This document shows, one piece after another, positions 62,173-64,000 of a stretch of 64,000 nucleotides of DNA. The DNA lies in the NCBI RefSeq assembly GCF_001679325.1, contig NZ_LZMX01000030.1. The stretch is one strand, 5' to 3'. This DNA is from Haemophilus_D parainfluenzae_AD. GTDB taxonomy: Bacteria; Pseudomonadota; Gammaproteobacteria; Enterobacterales; Pasteurellaceae. The translations under genes and the position numbers were made by a program. Each line of letters starts with the position of its first letter. The stretch's first letter is position 1. The notes under the pieces are model-generated. The model did no database searches. It saw only the letters and a list, made by a program, of their open reading frames with translations, and was not told the DNA's origin.

Positions 62173-62807
62173 AATGCCGACCAGTGGGTAAATCTTGAAA
62201 ACACATAATGCTCACCTTCTATTTCCTGAACCGCACAACGCGATGCCCAATATTGGTGCTGATTAGCTGGTATAAAAATTTTATCGCGAGAACTAATCCA
62301 TGTATTTGTCCAGTGAATAAGATCTGTGCGTTTATCTTGCTGAATCATCGCAAAAAGTGCGGTGAGTTCTTGATGAATTTCGTTAAATGGTCGTGCAGAA
62401 AATTGTTGATAACGTTCAAAAGATACTTTATCACCACAGATTCTACGTTCAAACTTTGAACGAGTATTTTCTGCGAGATTCTCTAGCGTACCTTTAAAAA
62501 TAGCGTAAGGAATACCGAAGCTATCATCACAAGGTAAACCTGTACCATTCACTGCTGTTGCAGATTGTAAGGTAATTCCTTGTAATACTCGCTCTGCCAC
62601 CCAAATCCCCATTGACCATGCAACTACACGAATTTGCTGATAAGCAGAAAAATCAAAATCTAACGTCAAATCTTGATAATCGTAGCAAATTAATAAATTG
62701 TGATTTGTTGGCAAAATCAAATGAGCCACAGCATCAAGAGGTGTCCCCCAACCAGCAAAATAAACTATTAAATGCTCACCTTGATGATCATAAAATTTCG
62801 TTTTCAC
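62160..62807 (-). CDS. bioG: Pimeloyl-ACP methyl ester esterase BioG
   Basis: 215 residues. The hydrolase fold has LIVYFAGWGTPLDAVAHLI and the nucleophile region VVAWSMGIWVAERVLQG (Ser in AWSMG). TAVNGTGLPCDDSFGIPYAI is the BioG-type lid segment. It frees pimeloyl-ACP by removing the methyl group, replacing E. coli BioH. It sits between bioF and bioC, as in H. influenzae. Confidence 0.9.
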   Translation of the reverse strand: MKTKFYDHQGEHLIVYFAGWGTPLDAVAHLILPTNHNLLICYDYQDLTLDFDFSAYQQIRVVAWSMGIWVAERVLQGITLQSATAVNGTGLPCDDSFGIPYAIFKGTLENLAENTRSKFERRICGDKVSFERYQQFSARPFNEIHQELTALFAMIQQDKRTDLIHWTNTWISSRDKIFIPANQHQYWASRCAVQEIEGEHYVFSRFTHWSALWNH

Positions 62808-62816
62808 ATTATTTCC

Positions 62817-63959
62817 TTATAAGCATGCCACAAACTGTTTTACTTCATCCATTGTCATATCTGCCGTCAAAGATAATCGTATTCTGGATGTACCTTTTGG
62901 TACTGTCGGTGGTCTAATCGGCAAGCAATAATAACCTTGCTCTTGCAGAGTTTTCGCCTTAGCAAGGGTTGCTTCGTTCTCACCTAAAATATAGGGAACG
63001 ATGCAAGTTTGGCTTGGCATTATTTGCGTTCTATGCTCCACTTCTTGGCGTAAAAATGCACTTAACTGCTCAAGATGCGTTCTTTCTTTTGAAAGTTGTG
63101 GTAATCGTTCAAAAATAAAATGAGTCCAAGCCACGTTAAACGGCGGAAGTGCGGTTGAAAAAATCAATGGACGCATTTGATTAATCAAACATTCTTTTAA
63201 TATTTGATCACAGACGACATAAGCGCCCATTGAAGCTAAGGCTTTGCCAAAAGTGCCAACCAATAAATCTATATCAGCTATCACATTAGCTCGTTCGGCA
63301 ATACCTAATCCGTTTTTACCGTAAACACCTATTGCATGGGCTTCATCCACATAAAGATAAGTATTTGGAAACTGTTTTTTTAATTGAACAAGATAGTTCA
63401 AATCAACTACATCGCCATCCATACTAAAAACCGATTCCGTTACAATAAAAGTGCGGTCAAATTTTCCGGCATTTTTTTCGAGCAGATTCTTTAGATGTTC
63501 ATAATCATTATGACGATAACGAAAGAACTCACATTGGCTTAAACGAATACCATCAATCATACTGGCATGCACTAATTTATCTGCCAAAATTAAACTTTTT
63601 GTTGTCGTCAACGCCGGTAAAATACCAAGATTGGCGTGATAGCCACTGTTAAATAATAAAACGCTTTCTCGTTGGAAACGTTGAGCAATAAGCTGCTCAA
63701 GATCGGTATAAACAGGAAAATTTCCCGTTAATAAACGAGACGAAGAACTGGTAAAAGAAGGAAAATTATCGCCATATTGCTGTAAAAAAGACTGGCGCAA
63801 GTTTTCATTCGATGCCAAACCTAAATAATCATTCGATGACATATTCAACATTTTGCAATTTTCTCGCATAATATATCGTCCTTGATGAACTAAATCTGGA
63901 ATTGAACGATATTGATTTTGTGCGCTAAGCTGTTCCAGTTGCTGTTTGAAAGCATCCAT
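62817..63959 (-). CDS. bioF: 8-amino-7-oxononanoate synthase BioF
   Basis: 380 residues. Pyridoxal-phosphate enzyme: MSSNDYLGLASN, SSSSRLLTGNFPVYTDLEQL, YVDEAHAIGVYGKNGLGIAE and LVGTFGKALASMGAYVV (Lys in the FGKAL motif). It joins pimeloyl-ACP with alanine. The start ATG is 8 bp after the stop of probable bioA. Confidence 0.94.
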   Translation of the reverse strand: MDAFKQQLEQLSAQNQYRSIPDLVHQGRYIMRENCKMLNMSSNDYLGLASNENLRQSFLQQYGDNFPSFTSSSSRLLTGNFPVYTDLEQLIAQRFQRESVLLFNSGYHANLGILPALTTTKSLILADKLVHASMIDGIRLSQCEFFRYRHNDYEHLKNLLEKNAGKFDRTFIVTESVFSMDGDVVDLNYLVQLKKQFPNTYLYVDEAHAIGVYGKNGLGIAERANVIADIDLLVGTFGKALASMGAYVVCDQILKECLINQMRPLIFSTALPPFNVAWTHFIFERLPQLSKERTHLEQLSAFLRQEVEHRTQIMPSQTCIVPYILGENEATLAKAKTLQEQGYYCLPIRPPTVPKGTSRIRLSLTADMTMDEVKQFVACL

Positions 63960-63967
63960 TTTTTATC

Positions 63968-64000
63968 CTAATGTTCATATTCCTGAGTTAAAGCCAGAAT
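63968..64000 (-). CDS. bioA: Probable BioA C-terminus (last ten codons only)
   Basis: The right edge, read leftwards, gives ILALTQEYEH and a TAG stop at 63968-63970. It is directly upstream of bioF. In H. influenzae bioA precedes bioF-bioG-bioC-bioD in this arrangement, so 7,8-diaminononanoate aminotransferase is the likely identity. Ten residues alone prove nothing; the call rests on context. Confidence 0.5.
   Translation of the reverse strand: MLALTQEYEH

Overview
The window is a chromosomal segment from a Haemophilus-type Pasteurellaceae bacterium. The DNA-uptake core AAGTGCGGT/ACCGCACTT occurs about fifty times by eye. Gene content and many gene pairs match H. influenzae: hup, recJ-dsbC, prfB, sapABCDF, purA, ilvIH, bioFGCD. 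The sodC product keeps all its metal-binding histidines, unlike the inactive H. influenzae enzyme, so an H. parainfluenzae-like species is my best guess (inference).

Left end, 1-3100, is accessory DNA with no uptake cores. It holds the N-terminal part of an HK97-type capsid gene, and six GGTGAACA iterons around an AT-rich stretch that look like a phage P4-type replication origin. A 13-bp direct repeat (916-928 and 3086-3098) may bound a 2.17-kb remnant. That remnant contains a decayed CI-like repressor, an intact three-gene operon hicA / extended hicB / SecB-like chaperone, and a decayed BRCT-domain gene. The operon is best read as a chaperone-dependent toxin-antitoxin (TAC) module and is the most interesting system here.

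3200-20985 starts with a Fur-box-preceded TonB siderophore receptor and an SbmA/YddA-like ABC transporter. A flippase / polysaccharide pyruvyl transferase / ElyC-like trio and an NfsB-like nitroreductase follow. Next are the zevAB zinc genes, ettA and a SirB-family gene. A reverse-strand housekeeping block closes the region: YciH-like factor, pyrF, lapB, lapA, ihfB, rpsA, cmk.

21300-30110 has the haem receptor hup, then mtnN, a DsbA-like protein, recJ and dsbC on the reverse strand. An unrecognised secreted helical protein follows, and prfB with its programmed +1 frameshift.

30150-46400 has ycjF and ycjX separated by a transglutaminase / MerT-like / MerP-like trio and sodC. It continues with the sapABCDF operon, a bile-acid/sodium-symporter-family protein, sppA, a YdjA-like nitroreductase, metX with a MetJ-box-like operator, and a SanA-like protein.

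46500-64000 has lysC, purA, a DUF484 gene, ilvIH with a good CRP-like site upstream, fabB with a FabR-like operator, and mnmC. Then come a Sel1-repeat protein, a YwiC-like membrane protein, a RidA-family protein, zapG, lolE-lolD, and the biotin genes bioD-bioC-bioG-bioF with the last codons of probable bioA at the edge. I saw no tRNA, rRNA, CRISPR array or intact insertion sequence.
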